Below the pieces are notes generated by a model. That model was not told the origin of the DNA and ran no database searches. It was given only the letters and a program-made list of their open reading frames with translations. From assembly GCA_022410635.1 (NCBI GenBank), contig JAJVDF010000775.1:124001-188000 (forward strand): 64,000 nt of DNA, in the 5' to 3' direction. The position numbers and the translations under genes are program-made. Within the stretch, counting starts at the first letter, position 1. The number at the start of each line of letters is the position of its first letter. Source of the DNA: Tretioscincus oriximinensis (lineage: Eukaryota > Chordata > Lepidosauria > Squamata > Gymnophthalmidae). This document shows, in pieces, positions 9,848 to 21,745 of the stretch.

Positions 9848-11385
9848 CTTATGACCAGGTGGGTCCAGGGAGTGGTAAATGCTTCTTTGAGGGATGCAGT
9901 GGTCCCACTGGTTCTTAAAGAGGCAGTGGGGCGCCCCCTCCTCAGGAAGCCTTCTCTGGACCCGGAATAGTTAAACAACTACCCAGTAGCCAACATGCCC
10001 CTCCTGGGTAAGATACTGGAGAGGGCCGTGGCTGTTCAATTGCAGGCATGCTTGGAAGAAACGATTATCTAGACCCATTCCAATCTGGCTTCAGGCCTGA
10101 TCATGGCATGGAAACCACCTTAGTCACCCTGGTTGATGGCCTACTACCAGAGAGGGATGAGGGCAATGCAACCCTGTTGGTTCTCCTGGATCTCTCAGCA
10201 GCTTTCGATACCATTGACCATGGCATCCTCCTGTAGAGGCTAAGGGATTTAGGTGTTTGTTCAGTGGTTCTGCTCATATCTCCAAGAATGCTTTCAGAGA
10301 AAGGTGCTGGTGGTGGTGGGGAGTCTTGCTCAACATCCTGGGAGCTCACTTGTGGGATTCCTCAGGGGTTGGTCCTCTGCCCCATGCTGTTTAACGTCTA
10401 TATGAAGCTGCTGGGAGAAGGCAACATGAGATTTGGAGTGAAGTATCATCAATATGCAAATGACACTCAGCTTTTATCTCTTTGTCCCATCTGAATCAGG
10501 AGAGGCAGTTTGTTTGACAGCTGAATCCAGACAAGACGGAGGTGCTGTGTTGGAGCATCCCAGATTCATGATGTAATGAGGCACCCTGTCTTTGATTGGG
10601 TAAAATTGCCTTAAAATGGATGGGTGCAAAATCTGGGGGTGCTTCTGGACTTTGCACTGACATTTGAAAAACTAGGTGGAGGCAGTGGCCAGGAGTGCCT
10701 ACTTCCAGTTATGTCTGGTTCACCAGTTACAGCCACTGGTGATGACTAGGATGATTTAGTCGCAGTAATCCATGCTCTGGTAACTTCCAGACTGGACATT
10801 GTAATGCTTTCTATATGGGGCTGCCCTTGAAAATGGTCTGGAAGCTGCAGCTGGTGTAGAATGCAGCGGCTAGACAAGTGACCAGAACAACTGGCTGGAC
10901 ACACATCACGCCAGTCTTGAAAGAACTGCATGAGCTGCCAATCTGCTACTGAGCCCAATTTAAGGTGTTAACTTTAACTTATAAAGCTCTAAATGATCTG
11001 GTCCCCAAGTATCTAAAGGAGTACCTTCTCCCATACCAAGCTGCCCATGCCTTAATATATGCAGGAGAGGACCTCCTGGTTGTACCACCCCTTTCAACAA
11101 CCAATATAGTGGGAACCCGGGGTAGAGTCCCCGGTGGTTGCCTCCAGTCTATGGAATAGGCTCCCTTTCAAGTGTGTCAGTCATCATCACTGTATTCTTA
11201 TAGAAGATCCCTAAAGACGCATCTCTTTCTCCTGGCCTTTGGTTAAAGAAAAGTCATTTTTCTTTCCACTTTTAGATACAGTTTTATACTGTTTTTAATT
11301 GTGTCAATTTTGTGTTGTTTCATGGTTGGCTGCCCTTTCAGAAATAGGTTGGTGTATAAGTATAGATAAATAAATAAATAAATGA
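9848..11385 (+). mobile_element. L2-clade LINE, decayed copy (RT to 3' tail)
   Basis: The copy matches the better-preserved L2 at 52-54 kb along its whole length. Recognisable pieces are 'LEETD/ETI'-type RT start residues near 10050, 'FQSGFRPDHGMETTLVTLVD' (10078-10137), 'LVLLDLSAAFDTIDHGILL' (10180-10236), 'CGIPQGLVLCPMLFN' (10350-10394), and a catalytic box read as YAND instead of YADD near 10453. The C-terminal region near 10965-11090 has 'YKALNDLVPKYLKEYLLPY'. The tail ends in an AAAT-type run at 11362-11385. Stops and frameshifts are frequent (TAG at 9969, for example), and the first catalytic-box aspartate is lost, so it is inactive. The 5' part of ORF2 with the endonuclease is absent. 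Confidence 0.88.
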
Positions 11386-12457
11386 AGTCACCAATAGATT
11401 ATATTACTCCCTTCATCCAGTATCAACTATTTCCCTGTTCTTTTTACTTCTTTCTGGATTATTTAGCAAAATTTAATATCCTTCTTCACACTGCAAATTT
11501 AATGACATGAGGCACCAATTTGTTAAGTAATGAAAGGAAGAACTGATCCAGAAATCAAAGAGATAAATTCATTGGCAGCCAGTACTCCCCAGTTTAGAAA
11601 TTGCCTTAAGGCCAGCAAGCATAATCTTCCCAATTCTGCTCAGTGACATGCTCTGATTGTTTTTCAGAACTTCTGGCTCCTCTAATTGTCTAAAATCCAT
11701 CTCCTTCCCTGATTGTACTGTGAAACCTGACCTGAAAATTTGTGTGTCATCACTTGAAGTGCTTAAGTTATTTATATCAAATTTTGACCACAGTTTTTTT
11801 CCCCTGTAAAAGAAAATTCTTTGTTCAGTTTCTAAGCAAACATTGTTATTACAATCAACCTGAATATTTTTCCCATTCCAGAAGATCAGATGCTAGTGGC
11901 ATATCTGTTTTTGAAAACAAGAGTTTAATATGACAAATACGTAACCAGTTTCTATAGAAATTCTTGTAATATTTGAGATATAATTATAGTAATAGATTTG
12001 TATTGTAGACATATGTTTCTATTATTCCAAAGTTAATTACTAGATAGTGCAGATAAGATGAGAGTTAGAAGTTGTTGCAACAATATTACTCATAACATCA
12101 AGTAATTCAAATGACCATTAGTATAAAATAGTTTTATGACTTATTTATATGGCTTGTGTCTAGTGATACTAACTTTATTTTTCAAGTAACTTCCTGAAGT
12201 AATCAACTGTAGGTTTGGGGTGTTTTCCCCTCCTTCCTTCCTTTCCTTATTTGCATACCATGTAGCTAACAGATATGCACTTGAAAATGAAAATAGAAGT
12301 TCAATATACTTAAATTGAGCCACGTTGTATGTGTTTTGGCTTAAATTCAAACAAGTTTATAGTGGTATTTGTTTGATTTGAACCTTGAAATCATTTACCA
12401 TTGTTTTGCTGTTTTAAATGATCCCAGTTGGTTAAAATCATATTGGGTGGTTTAGAA
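11386..12457. other. no gene recognised
   Basis: AT-rich sequence without recognisable elements. Short frames such as that at 11742-11933 have no domain signal. Confidence 0.5.
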
Positions 12458-12715
12458 CAGGGGTGTTAAAACTGTGGCCATTGGACCATTTGCGGTCCAC
12501 CAAAGCTTCTGATGCAGTCGACAATGTCCTCTGGCTCCCCCCTCTGGAGCTTCACTGCCGTGGTAGCCCCAACCTACATGCCTATTTAACTCAGCACTGA
12601 GCCTTCTCCTCCCATTCTTAGCACAGCGGTTGCTGCTGCTGTGAAGAAGGCCATGAGACACCTGCATTGCCTCTGCTGCCATCATGCGCGTGCTGTAATT
12701 GCAACTGCGTGTGAA
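12458..12715 (+). mobile_element. hAT-like element end and internal sequence (one terminus)
   Basis: The start 'caggggtgttaaaactgtgg' at 12458 closely resembles the common hAT terminal sequence of the form CAGGGGTGTCAAACT. The following 250 bases are more GC-rich than the flanks. I could not find the matching right terminus, so either it is decayed or the similarity is coincidental. No transposase frame. Confidence 0.4.
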
Positions 12716-12718
12716 TCT

Positions 12719-12850
12719 AATTGTGAATGTATGCGCACGCCGTGGGAAGCACGAGTCATGACATAATGCTATTCAACAACACTGCTTGGTGTAAATTGCA
12801 TTACGTTGTGACTTGCATGCTTCCCATGGTGTGTGCACGCTGTCACAATT
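12719..12850. repeat. long imperfect inverted repeat (fold-back)
   Basis: The left arm 12719-12779 (core 'gccgtgggaagcacgagtca') and the right arm 12798-12850 (core 'tgcatgcttcccatggtgtg') are imperfect reverse complements. They start at 'aattgtga' and end at 'tcacaatt', with a loop of only about 18 bases. It could be an independent MITE or part of the hAT-like element just upstream. Non-coding. Confidence 0.65.
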
Positions 12851-12859
12851 AAATGATGA

Positions 12860-15009
12860 TTGACATCTTCCTAAACCATATAATCTGGAATCCCCCTTAG
12901 CAATGTCTAGGCCCTGCTTTATGGCAGAAGCAACAGAAGTAGGAGTTTGTCCAGCAGCTTCTGCACACAGAGCTTATTCCCTCTTTCCATACCAATTAAA
13001 GCTGCAGCTCTTCGGTTTGTTTTTCTTTTAAAAATTACAACCCAATATGGATTGTGGTAACAGCATTCAAAACTGCTTTGGAACTGATACAAGTATATTA
13101 CTTTGCATTTGTTGAACTTTTTATATTTTGTTCCAGTTTAAATATTTGTTGAGTTTTATGCCCATTCATTGTTATGACTATAGGCTTATAATAGAAATTC
13201 CTTGAGGGAAGTCTGTCTTATGCATGTCATCACTGAATTTGTCTGAATGTACAGTATTTTGCTACATGTGTGACATTGTTTCAGGGTTGTTTCAAATTGT
13301 ACCAGTTCAAAAGTATTTTTCTCTACAACCAAAAAATCGTATAATTGTATCTTACAATACCAATTATCCCCCCTTTTTATGTACCAACAGTTAACACATA
13401 TATTATCCTTACTCCCCACAACAGAAGATGCTCCTCATTTCAAACACAAAGAGCTAGAATAGGAAAATCACCGAGACCAATAAAATATCTACCAGGAAAA
13501 AACAGACTTAAACTAAAGTTGAAAATTAACCTCATCTGTGTAAACATTAAAAGTCCTGACCATCATCTGCTGGTCATCTGATTTTTCCAAATAGGGGAAG
13601 GGTGACATAGTGCAGTTGGTTGTCTGTGCCAAATTTCTGGGAAAGAAATTTCTCCTTGGTTAGTGCATTTTGCTTGAGTGTAATGGAAAACAACAGCTGC
13701 AGTGCTATAATTATGGGTATTTGAGCCATAAATCTATCCTTGAAAATGTTTCTCCAGTCACATTCCATTTTTATTCTCTATTTACTAGCCTTTTTATCTT
13801 CCTTTTTTTCCTCTCCTTTTTGCAGCCTGAGATGTAAAACACAGGAGACCAAGTGCATTAAGCTCATTAATGTCAGCTAGGTTATAAACTAACAGATTCT
13901 AAGCTGATATGCTGACAGTGTGCGTTATGCAAAGTACTTTGGTGAATTGAATGTGTATTTTAAGTATTTCTTTTTTGTGTTGAAAATGTTCAGATTTTTT
14001 TTATCGTTTTGCAGTTCTCCTCTGCTTCTCTTCATCCTCTGTTTATGACATCGTCGGTTTCAGAGGCTGGGTTATGCCAAAAAGATCATAGTTGTCATAT
14101 TCCTTCAAACGGCTGATTGATTAAATTCTGGAGTCACTGAGCTTACTGACAAGGTCACTTTGAACTTGTTACTTCTCTTTCTACATGGCCATCAACCATT
14201 TGTACTTTAGAATATAATAAAAAACCAGACAAGTGGAATGAAATGGAGCTCCAGAATTAAGAACTTTATACTGTGATCGCTAACTCAGAAGCATCCATAC
14301 ACTTGCATGACCTCTGGTTTCAAAATTGAATTTAATAATGGAGGCTAAAGTCAGCTAGACAGTTGAACACTTTTGTTTGTCTTTTGTGGATTCTTTTAAA
14401 GTTTATTATGAATCATGTCCTCCCACTCATTTTAAAGAAAACACATGCTAAGGATTTATAGAATTGTGTTTTCCACATGGCTTAAGTAACTACATGTGGC
14501 AGATTAGCAATCTGAATACTGAATTGCTATTGAAATCCCTGAATGAGCTCAGATCTGTAATCTCTAGTGTGTAATTAATTTAACTTTTGTTAAAACACAG
14601 AGACTGAAAACCACAGTGAGTATTGGTTTGTCTTTGGGAATGCATGTAGATGTATAGTTTCACCTATTCCAGGCAGGCACACTAACCCTAAAAGAAAACT
14701 CTGACTTTATTGATTAATTAACCTTGCTAATGTAGTGCCTCATTTTAACCAGTATTCTGTAGAAGAGTTAAATCACAACATTAAACAAAGAATAACTTAA
14801 TTTTCTGTTAACCATCCTTGCTTTATTCCCTGCAGGATTCAATTCTTAGTAATCTTTCCTTACACAATAAACTTTTTTATTATTTAAAAATAATCCATCC
14901 TTTTAAAAATACGTGTTTTAAAATTGCAATGCACCAGATTCTCTTTCTTCCTTTCTATCTGGCTCAGGTTACTGTCACCACCAATGGCTTTAGCCGCTTC
15001 CTGAAGTAA
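12860..15009. other. no gene; possible conserved non-coding DNA at 13840-14200
   Basis: No exon or element is recognised. The part around 13840-14200 is unique-looking, free of repeat similarity within this window, and rich in homeodomain-type TAAT cores. It is a weak candidate for a conserved non-coding element, on texture alone. Confidence 0.35.
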
Positions 15010-15110
15010 TTAAATATTTTTTATTTATTTATTTGCATTTTTATACTGCCATATACCTGAAAGTCTCAAGAGTCGTTAACAATAAAAACAGAATTAACAT
15101 ATTAAAATAC
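15010..15110 (-). mobile_element. L2-type 3' tail fragment
   Basis: The sequence 'tttatttatttatttgcatt' followed by 'tatactgccatatacctgaa' and 'agtctcaagagtcgttaaca' is the reverse complement of the tail and 3' end seen in the L2 copies at 54.1 kb and 45.47 kb. Similar minus-strand tails occur at 35729-35795 and 58612-58690. Sequence up to about 15365 may belong to the same insertion but was not assignable. Confidence 0.55.
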
Positions 15111-15365
15111 ATTTATAACATCCCTTTAAACCAAAGGATGATACAACTAACACATGTCATAACAGTAAACAATGAATTCATTATAAAATTATATAAGAAA
15201 CACAAAGTAATATATTATAAAATGTCATACATTACAAAAGAGTACATTAGGCAGGAGACTCCTATGTGCAACTCCCAGCCAGGTCTTCCTCACACCAGTA
15301 GAATCAAGAATAGTTCTTAATATCTTGGGAAGGAGTCAGGTCTTTCTCTCTCCACCAGGATCAAG

Positions 15366-16344
15366 CATATTTTTTGTATTTTGGGGAGGATGGAGTCAAG
15401 GTAATGGTAAACAATGGTAAATGAAAGAAGAAAAAGCAACATGAAATCACTGCAAACAAGGATCTGGAGTTGCAAAGCAAAGTGGTTTCATTTTCATTTT
15501 GGGTAGAGAATTACTTTCAGATACATTATTCAGATATTCAGATTCTCCCCCATCCTGATTTATTCAAACAACATAGATAAAAATATAGAGCTTGGTGATG
15601 CCTAAGTTGCACCAATATCTTGCTTTCTTCACAATTTTCTTATGCTAGGCTGGATTGCTTCATGATAAGTAAAGGGTGAAGAATATCCCACTTAAAGAAA
15701 AAGTCAAGAAAGACAGCTTTTGTAGCACTTTTCCTTGAAGTAGCAGGATATGCTGGGACACAGAAGGGAGAGAAGAAGTCCAAAACAGATTTACTCGCCA
15801 GCGATATAGTAAATTGAGATGAGGTGACCCAGCATTCATGGATCTCAGGCTGGCAGATTATAAAGCAACTATGAGCCCTTCATACACACGTGATGATGAT
15901 TACTTTAATAAAGGCACAGTAACAAATGTGCAGTGAGGAGCATTGTGCAAATGCAGCACGTGGGGGAAGGTATTATGAATTTAATGGTTTCTTTAACATA
16001 TGCTTTTATTATATTTTTAAACCTGCATCCAAATGGGAATGACATGGGAGCATTGCTATGCTGAGGTTGCCCAATGGTTTGGCAGCAATCATGCCATTGT
16101 AGTACATTAAACCCCAATGTTCCATTACTAATAAAGGCTCTATTCCAATGCACAATTTCCAGTGAGTTGGAGACAACATTACCTTCATTCAGCCCCATGC
16201 ATTGGGGAGACGTCACGCAGCTACAGCAAGCAATCCACTAGTTTAAAGGTCCCTTATCGGGGAATTATTAGCCACACAGTTTTTGCAGTTCAAAAACAGG
16301 CTTTTTGAAATATCCAAAAGAAAGTTCTGTGAGAACAAAGCAAA
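15366..16344. other. no gene recognised
   Basis: Mixed sequence with overlapping short open frames on both strands around 15905-16216 that carry no domain signal. Confidence 0.45.
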
Positions 16345-16419
16345 TTCACTGGCTCTTGGCTTGCAGAGAATGTTTGGGAATTGTAGCTAGGCAAGTGCAG
16401 TGAAGCCTTAAGGGGTAAA
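16345..16419. repeat. dispersed repeat piece shared with 63163-63235
   Basis: The words 'ggctcttggcttgcagagaa' here and 'ggctctcggctcgcagagaa' at 63170-63189 belong to stretches of about 73 bases that align with moderate divergence. Each includes a site similar to the reverse complement of the ZNF143/THAP11 motif ('gggaattgtag' here). Superfamily unknown. Confidence 0.55.
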
Positions 16420-16639
16420 ATGAGTTTGGTGGCGAACATGATTTTTTTTTCTTGTGAGGAAAAGAACTCTCAAAGTCCTCTGAGAATTCTTTTTTCCACC
16501 GTAGTGCAAGGGAAGGCAGAGATTGCCTGCTACTTTTGCATACCACTCGCATGTGGGAAGGAAGTACAGATGTGTAGAGGCTGAAAATGAAGACCACACA
16601 CTGTAGATCACACCCACTCTGCATTTGCTCTCATCCTGC

Positions 16640-18860
16640 TTTTACTATGTGGATACTGTGTGGCTGTCCAGAAATCTGATCAGCAGGGAATTATCACATT
16701 ATCTATATTATGTGATATAAGCTCATTACATGGCAAACTAAGTTCCATCTGGAAGGGGCCTGTGTCTGAGTTAGCATGGGTTCCACTGATATTAAGATGG
16801 TTGCCAAAAACACAGTTCAGACTTTTGGTTCAGCAATTTTAAAGGCATCCATGTAGACCTTTTCATATCACAAGGTTTGATCTTGATGAGCAAATAGTAA
16901 ACAACACACATATAACATGCTGCCATTTTAAGAAGAACAGTATGAGGGTAGTAGTCCTTTTAATTTGTTTTTCTGCACAGATCCTGCCAAGAATGTGAAT
17001 TAATTTCAGTATTTTGCTTCTATGTCTATGGGAGGTCAAAATCCATTTATCACACTGCAAATCATTCCAGTGCAGTTCTGCACTACATAAACAACATTAA
17101 CAAATTAACCTCTATGTTCAGAGGTTTTTAATGGCCTCCTATTTCTACTGTTATATTTATCTGAGCTACTTTTATTTGAACTTGCCACAAATGTTGCCCA
17201 AGAAATCAGATTTAAAGGATCTTATTTTATGATATTCCTTGCTTCAGTGTCATCTAATAAAAATGTGCAGCATAATGAATAAGGGACTTAATGAAATTTA
17301 ATAAGTGGCTAAATACTGAAATACCATGTTTAAAATGCAGAATGAAACAGTGATCAATCTGTTAAAAGAGAACTGATAGAAATATAAAATGCAATGTTCA
17401 ATTTGCAAGCAATGAGCATAAATACTCATTTTGCCTAGTACATAGATACGAATTTTGCAGAGATGTTTTACCCAATGAATCTCACCATGAAGGAGTCAGA
17501 GAGAGGAGCAAATGAGCCTGCAAAAAAGACTGCAGTTTTATTATAAAATATACTAAATGTATGTGCAACGTAAGAATGTGGCATTTCCTGTCTCTTCTAT
17601 GAGAAATTGATTTCTCAACTCTGGCAATAATAATAAAAAATCATTAAAAATTTCTCGGGGTCGTGGGTTGGGAGAAGGAGATCATCATTCCAGTCTCCTT
17701 CTGTTCCTCTTCTATTATATATCATATAATATATCATTTTGTCTCTGTGAGTTGTTATATTGATCACAATGATAGTTCATTAGGCTCCAAAGCCTGCAAT
17801 TAAAAGTCCACCTTCTATTTCTTGTAAAAAGTCTATAAAAAGTATCCGGTTTGCAATAAATTTATGCAATATTTTATCCCTTATCAAAAGAGTACTCTTG
17901 TCCAATTCAGTTAAATTTATCAATTTAATAAACGAGTCCTCTGTCATGAGAATTCAGTCTCCTTTTCATCTCTGAGCATAAGCATTTTTTGATGCTATTA
18001 TCTTATATTGTAGCATCACATTAATATTATTCAAATTTTTATCAGTCAAACCCAGGAGACTTGGAGCAAAGTTTTGTTTTGTTTTCTTGAATTTCACATC
18101 AATGAAACAAGAAATTCTGAAACAACTTTTAAAAATAGTTAATCGCTCTTTCATTTACTAGTATATAAATTTGAAGATAAGCAGTATAACCATTTCATAT
18201 TTAAAATCCATATGTTCAGAGTTGAAAGTTTAGTCATTTGTTCATGAAGTAATCCAAACCTGTTCATGGGAGTTGCCACTGCTGTGACATATAATTGATG
18301 TTATAGGATAATAAACTTGAAACCATCTGTAGAAATTGGATCAAGTAATATATCTGGCAGGTAGTTTATCTATTGTGTGCAATGAAGTACAAATGAACTC
18401 TTGTGTCCATGCTAAAGCTTTAATTATGATCGTGTATATTTTTATACAATCTCTCCTTCTACCTCTGTCATATACCTCAAGTTGGTTTTGTTCCAGAAAA
18501 TTCTGATGCCATGAACTAGGCATTGTCAAGCTGTGAGATCTTTTAATTACACAGAGTTCAATTAAACACTCATTTTCATTTAGGAGAAATCAGAGAAGAT
18601 TGATATTGGTTTTGTATTCACTGAAGAACATTTAAAAGCATTTTCATTTTTTAAGCAACCACACTGATGTGTGTTTGAAAATGTGAAGACATGGTACAGC
18701 TGATGAGGTATCAAAGGAAATAGTCCTTTCCGTGAATTTTATTTTTTATTGTTGTTAATTAATTTGATAGTTTGCAGACCAAGGGGTTCCCTGACAATCT
18801 CCAAAGCATTGATTCTTCAGTTCTTAGCCTTTCTTACAATCCTATCCTCCCAGTCAAAAC
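16640..18860. other. no gene recognised (AT-rich)
   Basis: AT-rich, unique-looking DNA. The section near 17110-17400 lacks any repeat similarity inside the window and has many TAAT-type words; it is a weak conserved non-coding candidate. No gene structure. Confidence 0.4.
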
Positions 18861-18940
18861 ATACTGCTCAAAACAATCAAGGGAACACTTAGAAATAACA
18901 TGTTATGTTAAAATGTTCCCTTAATTGTTTTGAGCAGTAT
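18861..18940. mobile_element. 80-bp MITE with 27-bp terminal inverted repeats
   Basis: The left end begins 'atactgctcaaaacaatcaa' (18861-18880) and the right end finishes 'attgttttgagcagtat' (18924-18940). Over 27 bp the arms differ at one position. The interior is only about 26 bases and includes 'aacatgtt'. The outermost TA on both sides fits the TA target duplication of Tc1/mariner elements, and TGCTCAAAA-type ends are common in vertebrate mariner-like MITEs. Non-coding. Confidence 0.8.
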
Positions 18941-20273
18941 ATTTCTACTAGGAATATTCTGACTTTGCCTACAAAGACTTTAGTTGGCAAGTCTCTATTT
19001 TTTTTAATATGCTGCTCAAGTTTCCCATAGTTTTAGCTCAAGAATTTAAATATCTTCTACCTGCTTCAATAATCAACTGCAATTACAAATAAACTTTGGA
19101 AAATAAAACCTGTCACTGCTTCCATTTATTTTCTCCCTATTTGCCAAAGAGTGATTGGAATAGATGCCATAATATTAGAGTGTTTAAAGGATATTTTGAT
19201 TTTTAGGCTATATATTTCTATGTAAAAAGCCCAGGAGAGATTGGAACATTTTCTAAAGTAAAGAAAGGAAATTCCAGAGAATATACAAATTTCACTAATC
19301 TTCATATAAGTAATGGTGGTTCCCTGCTTCTTAAAATCTTGGAAAGAATGTAACTTTGTTTATAGAAGAGTATGTCATTGTGATGGAAGTATTGTATAAG
19401 GCGTGGTTTTGCACTCTGAGTTGATAAGTTTCCATTTACCACTTTGCTTGAAAATGGAAGAAGTGATTTTTTTTTAAGTAGTGATTTTGGGAATCTTTCC
19501 TCTGTAGCCTAAAGAAGTGGAGATCAAGACTAAATCAACATTAAATAATTATCTTATAGCTTTAATCTATACAATAAAATTTTCTGCTGTTCTGATTTCT
19601 TCCATTTTGCATATACATACTTGTGTATTTAAGATCTTTAGTCAACATTTGGGACAATTACCTTAGTGGACATAAAACACAACTTTCTTTTTTTAAATTG
19701 AAGGACAAAACGCAGAGAGAACCTATATCATCTGTACATGAAAATAATTTGTTACTGAGCCGATCAGTGAAACAAATTTAATTGATAATTTGGTTCAATC
19801 AGACTTGATAAACCAAGGTTGATTACTGCAGTCCCTATTGAATCCAATTATCACTTAATCAGAAAAATGTGGAAGGCAAGCAATGTGGAATAGGCTATCA
19901 AATATGAAGGACTTGCTATAAAGCAAAAATGTACCGGTCATAGATCCATAAGATACGGAAATTTTATCTACTGGGTTATCAGTTTTACAAAATGAATAGG
20001 CTTTTTTTGGGGCAAAAGTGTACTTTGTGTTGCATTGATATAGTGAGTCAAATGTTATGTGACTTGCCTGGAATAGACATTGCAAACTATTGACTAATCA
20101 AGTTCAGCTTATAATGGAAATCTCAGATGATGGTTCTGTAATTGTTTGATACCTGGATATACCAGTGTATGAATTGGAATATGGGCTATTTCACAGAAGT
20201 GAACATATAAAACCAGTTTGTAAAATGAGACCATATGTTACTGAAGTGAACACATTATGACCATTTATGGATC
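18941..20273. other. no gene recognised
   Basis: AT-rich DNA with no recognisable element or exon. Confidence 0.45.
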
Positions 20274-20392
20274 TGTTCACACATGTACGTTTAAACTATT
20301 TATAGTCCTGAAGAAATGGAGTGAAAAGCAAGAAAATGTGATTTGTTCAAATTCTTCAGGACTGAAACAATTTAAAAGCACATGTGTGACTA
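20274..20392. mobile_element. fold-back MITE, arms about 41 bp
   Basis: The left arm 20274-20315 ('tgttcacacatgtacgttta' through 'agtcctgaagaa') pairs with the right arm 20352-20392 ('ttcttcaggactgaaacaat' through 'acatgtgtgacta'). The middle 36 bases form the loop. Ends of the form GTTCACACATG resemble hAT-type MITEs of sauropsids, but no clear 8-bp target duplication was found. Non-coding. Confidence 0.7.
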
Positions 20393-20493
20393 GGGCCTAT
20401 AGATTTTTTTCCAGCTTCCATCATTCTTCAGCAGTGCTGTAGTTCATTTCACAGCTGGATGTCCATAATCCAAGAAATGATAAAGCATCTTCT

Positions 20494-20697
20494 AGGTCCC
20501 GGTTCAATTCCCCACTTCTCTATGAAGCCAGCTGGATGACCTTGGGCCAGTCACCCACTCTCAGCCCCACCTAATCCACAGGGTGTCGGTTGTGGAGAAA
20601 GCAATAAAAGCTATGTGTGCCACCCTGTCTTAGGCCGCCCTGAGATCTTCGGGTATAGGGCGGTAAATAAATACAAATAAATAAATAATAATAAATA
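20494..20697 (+). mobile_element. tRNA-derived SINE with L2-like 3' tail
   Basis: It starts with a tRNA-like box B region ('ggttcaattccc', 20502-20513), continues with 'gaccttgggccagtcaccca' (20537-20556), a central block widespread in sauropsid SINEs, and ends 'gccgccctgagatcttcggg' plus 'tatagggcggtaaataaata' with an AAAT tail. The last 60 bases match the 3' tail of the L2 LINE at 54090-54150. The 5' tRNA head with box A is missing or decayed. I infer an L2-mobilised SINE. Confidence 0.75.
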
Positions 20698-20788
20698 TCA
20701 TTCAAGGATAGCACAGAACCCTTCTATACTTACCTATACTAGCATATAGACTACAAGTTCCTTGAACCCCCTTCTTGTTACAGAATAA

Positions 20789-20831
20789 TGCTTTAAGTGA
20801 AAATGACCTATGGCTACCATCTCATTATTAC
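20789..20831. repeat. 43-bp direct repeat, copy 1
   Basis: The segment containing 'ctttaagtgaaaatgaccta' is repeated at 21517-21559 with one base difference, 728 bases apart. It seems to be part of a larger chained duplication (see 21558-21699). Confidence 0.75.
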
Positions 20832-20939
20832 TCTGTAATATTATTCCACTGTATTAGAATATCTGACATCTAAATAAGAAGCATTTCACCATGATGAGCT
20901 TCTAAACCATGCCTGTTTGGACCTTATAATCCAATCAGA

Positions 20940-21516
20940 GGGATCAGAATGCTTTACAAGGCACAAAGAACACAGAGACACACACACCCAAAGTTCCAGA
21001 GGCGCACGTGCACACACAAGCAGAGGAGAGAGAGCGGGACCTGCTGGGAACTGTATTCTGATAGCAGCTTGGGAAGAAGAGAGGCCGTGGTCAGACTACC
21101 CATCCCAGCAGACCCTGCCCCCAACAGAATACAAACTCTTTTTCATGGCCTGCTCTGCTGCTACTGTGCTTTTAAAAACGTTTTGTTGAGGCTGCTGCTG
21201 TGGAACTTCCAGGTTAGTGATGGTGCTATGACAAAGATGGGGGGAGGGGAAAGAAAGTAGAAAAGAAAAGGGAAAGGAGAAGAAGGAATGATGGACGGAG
21301 CTCCTCTGATGTACACAATAACAAACTGCAATTCCTTTTTCCCTACTTCCTGGGATGACAGAATTCCTGTTCTGTGCTTTTAAGTTGTGTTTCTGCCTGC
21401 TTGTGTTGTTTTTTTCATGATGACAAGGGCTTATTATAAAAACTTGGGGGGGGGGGGCAGCAGATTCATGGTGCTCACAGCAACAAGTGAAACAGATTGC
21501 TGATGGTGAGGCCTAC
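20940..21516. repeat. repeat-rich segment with G-run and shared repeat
   Basis: It contains 'tttttcatgatgacaag', shared with 5010, a 12-base G homopolymer near 21446-21457, and a GA-rich run at 21238-21297. Another ZNF143/THAP11-like site ('gctgggaactgta') lies near 21043-21055. The overlapping open frames at 20917-21260 are a composition effect of a repeat. Confidence 0.5.
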
Positions 21517-21557
21517 TGCTTTAAGTGAAAATGACCTATGGCTACCATCCCATTATT

Positions 21558-21699
21558 ACCTGGGCAGGAAGAAGCCTCTGTAGCAAATCTGCATCCTGAC
21601 TTGTCCATAAGAAGCATTTTTTTCTGCTTGCAGGAAAGTGGCTGGGGAACCGATCTATAGAAGGAAGGTGAGATGAACAGAGGGAAGGAAGGAGTGAAG
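21558..21699. repeat. 142-bp duplication, copy 1
   Basis: Identical in length to 22338-22479 and about 96% identical (roughly six differences), always offset by exactly 780 bases. Both copies contain 'gcaggaagaagcctctgtag' and 'agatgaacagagggaaggaa'. The hAT element at 21746-22286 lies between them, so the original unit without the hAT and its 8-bp duplication would be about 231 bp. Part of the unit resembles the 5.2 kb repeat. Confidence 0.85.
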
Positions 21700-21745
21700 T
21701 GTAGTCTGAGCAATGGGCAACCTCTTCTGCCAAGTCTGCATGGAG

